From the NCBI GenBank assembly GCA_033344815.1, contig JAWPMR010000001.1, positions 1,536,136-1,600,135 of the forward strand: a stretch of DNA of 64,000 bases. The letters run 5' to 3'. The DNA is from Paracoccaceae bacterium (GTDB lineage Bacteria > Pseudomonadota > Alphaproteobacteria > Rhodobacterales > Rhodobacteraceae). Every line of letters starts with the position of its first letter. Position 1 is the stretch's first letter. A program made the translations under genes and the position numbers. Under the pieces are notes generated by a model that ran no database searches, was not told where the DNA came from, and was given only the letters and a program-made list of their open reading frames with translations. This document shows, in pieces, positions 63,514 to 64,000 of the stretch.

Positions 63514-64000
63514 ATGGTGTACGAAACGACCTCGAAGACCAAGCTTTCCGAGCACCATTTTCCCTGTGACAAATGCGGCGCGGATTTGCGGTTTGATCCC
63601 TCCGAACGTCAGCTGGTGTGCGATCACTGCGGCAACAGCCAGGCCTTGGGCGGCGGTCCCTGGGGGAAAACCCAGATCAGGGAATTGGATTTTGACAGCG
63701 CCTTAAACGCATCCCTGCCCGCCCTTGAGATGGAGGAAACGCGGGTTTCCAAATGCCCCAACTGCGCCGCTGAGGTCGAGTTTGATCCCGACATACACGC
63801 CACGGAGTGCCCGTTTTGCGCCACGCCGGTGGTGACGGATACGGGCAATCACCGCCACATCAAACCACGCGCGGTTTTACCCTTTGCCTTTGATGAAAAG
63901 ACCGCGCGCGCAGCCATGACCAACTGGCTGGGCCGCTTGTGGTTTGCCCCCAGCGGGCTTCAGGATTACGCGCGCAAGGGGCGCAAGATGCAAGGGATCT
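63514..64000 (+). CDS. Double zinc-ribbon protein (YdjG-like), 3' end cut off
   Basis: The first 162 codons of a gene that runs past the window. Two TFIIB-type zinc ribbons are seen: C18-C21/C36-C39 (PCDKCGADLRF...VCDHCGNS) and C81-C84/C99-C102 (KCPNCAAEVEF...ECPFCAT). Then HIKPRAVLPFAFDEKTARAAMTNWLGRLWFAPSGLQDYARKGRK begins a further domain seen in proteins often mis-named primosomal/helicase. Related to Bacillus YdjG, a partner of the SPFH protein YdjI. It begins two bases after the GIY-YIG stop. Confidence 0.88.
   Translation, partial: MVYETTSKTKLSEHHFPCDKCGADLRFDPSERQLVCDHCGNSQALGGGPWGKTQIRELDFDSALNASLPALEMEETRVSKCPNCAAEVEFDPDIHATECPFCATPVVTDTGNHRHIKPRAVLPFAFDEKTARAAMTNWLGRLWFAPSGLQDYARKGRKMQGI

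Noticed and set aside
1-64000. CRISPR arrays, tRNA genes, rRNA genes, prophage or integrase genes
   Set aside because: I looked for regular repeats, cloverleaf-type sequences and integrase/transposase motifs and found none that could be supported.

Overview
The window looks like a chromosomal segment of a marine Roseobacter-group alphaproteobacterium (Rhodobacterales). This rests on gene content and order: hda-type gene next to ppk and ppx, a propionyl-CoA carboxylase/methylmalonyl-CoA mutase cluster with a ScfR-type regulator, a betICBA cluster that includes choline sulfatase, an MgtE/formyl-THF cyclo-ligase pair, a cysteine-free L33, an alphaproteobacterial type-A RNase P RNA, and DUF6497 and DUF2927 proteins. 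I see no tRNA or rRNA gene, CRISPR array, prophage or intact insertion sequence. Coding density is high and many neighbours overlap by 1-4 bases.

Layout. 1-4.0 kb: end of an hda-like gene, then ppk and ppx (polyphosphate synthesis and hydrolysis). 4.0-7.2 kb: a minus-strand set (VOC, GNAT, DjlA-like, EEP nuclease, small secreted protein). 7.6-17.0 kb: propionate assimilation, with methylmalonyl-CoA mutase, pccA and pccB interspersed with sulfotransferase-like, DUF4174, DUF6497, cupin and RidA genes. 17.2-21.3 kb: a Bcr/CflA-type MFS exporter, about 1.3 kb of apparently decayed DNA, and an ScfR/PccR-type regulator. TTTGCAAA-type half-sites lie upstream of both pccB and the regulator. 21.3-27.4 kb: a secreted nuclease with a sunset domain, then betI-betC-betB-betA for glycine betaine synthesis from choline and choline sulfate. 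27.4-32.4 kb: DMT exporter, LysE/ArgP pair, YebC, and a small HTH/membrane-protein cluster.

32.4-39.0 kb holds two SLC13-type carriers on either side of a bacterial pentameric ligand-gated ion channel, then a DMT permease and YmdB-type phosphodiesterase. 39.1-47.4 kb: SDR, outer-membrane barrel, DUF2975/HTH pair, formyl-THF cyclo-ligase, MgtE, guanine deaminase, and an operon hisN-like / 8-oxoguanine deaminase / CAP-domain protein. 47.5-51.6 kb: regulators, DUF1127, BAX-inhibitor-1 family protein, P-loop kinase and rpmG. 52-58 kb: rnpB, an AmpD-type amidase, an excalibur lipoprotein, gatCA, UPF0173, tadA and an RsuA-family pseudouridine synthase.

58.5-64 kb (cut by the window end) is the most unusual part: a tightly packed seven-gene operon encoding a 29-residue membrane peptide, XpaC, TelA, a DUF2927 lipoprotein, an SPFH/GYF protein, a GIY-YIG protein and a double zinc-ribbon protein. 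It resembles envelope-stress modules such as Bacillus YdjGHI/TelA-XpaC, but the GIY-YIG gene is visibly AT-richer than its neighbours and looks like an inserted effector. Start sites were moved from the longest open frame to an internal start where a Shine-Dalgarno sequence or family length supported it. All functions are inferred from sequence alone; no database search was run.
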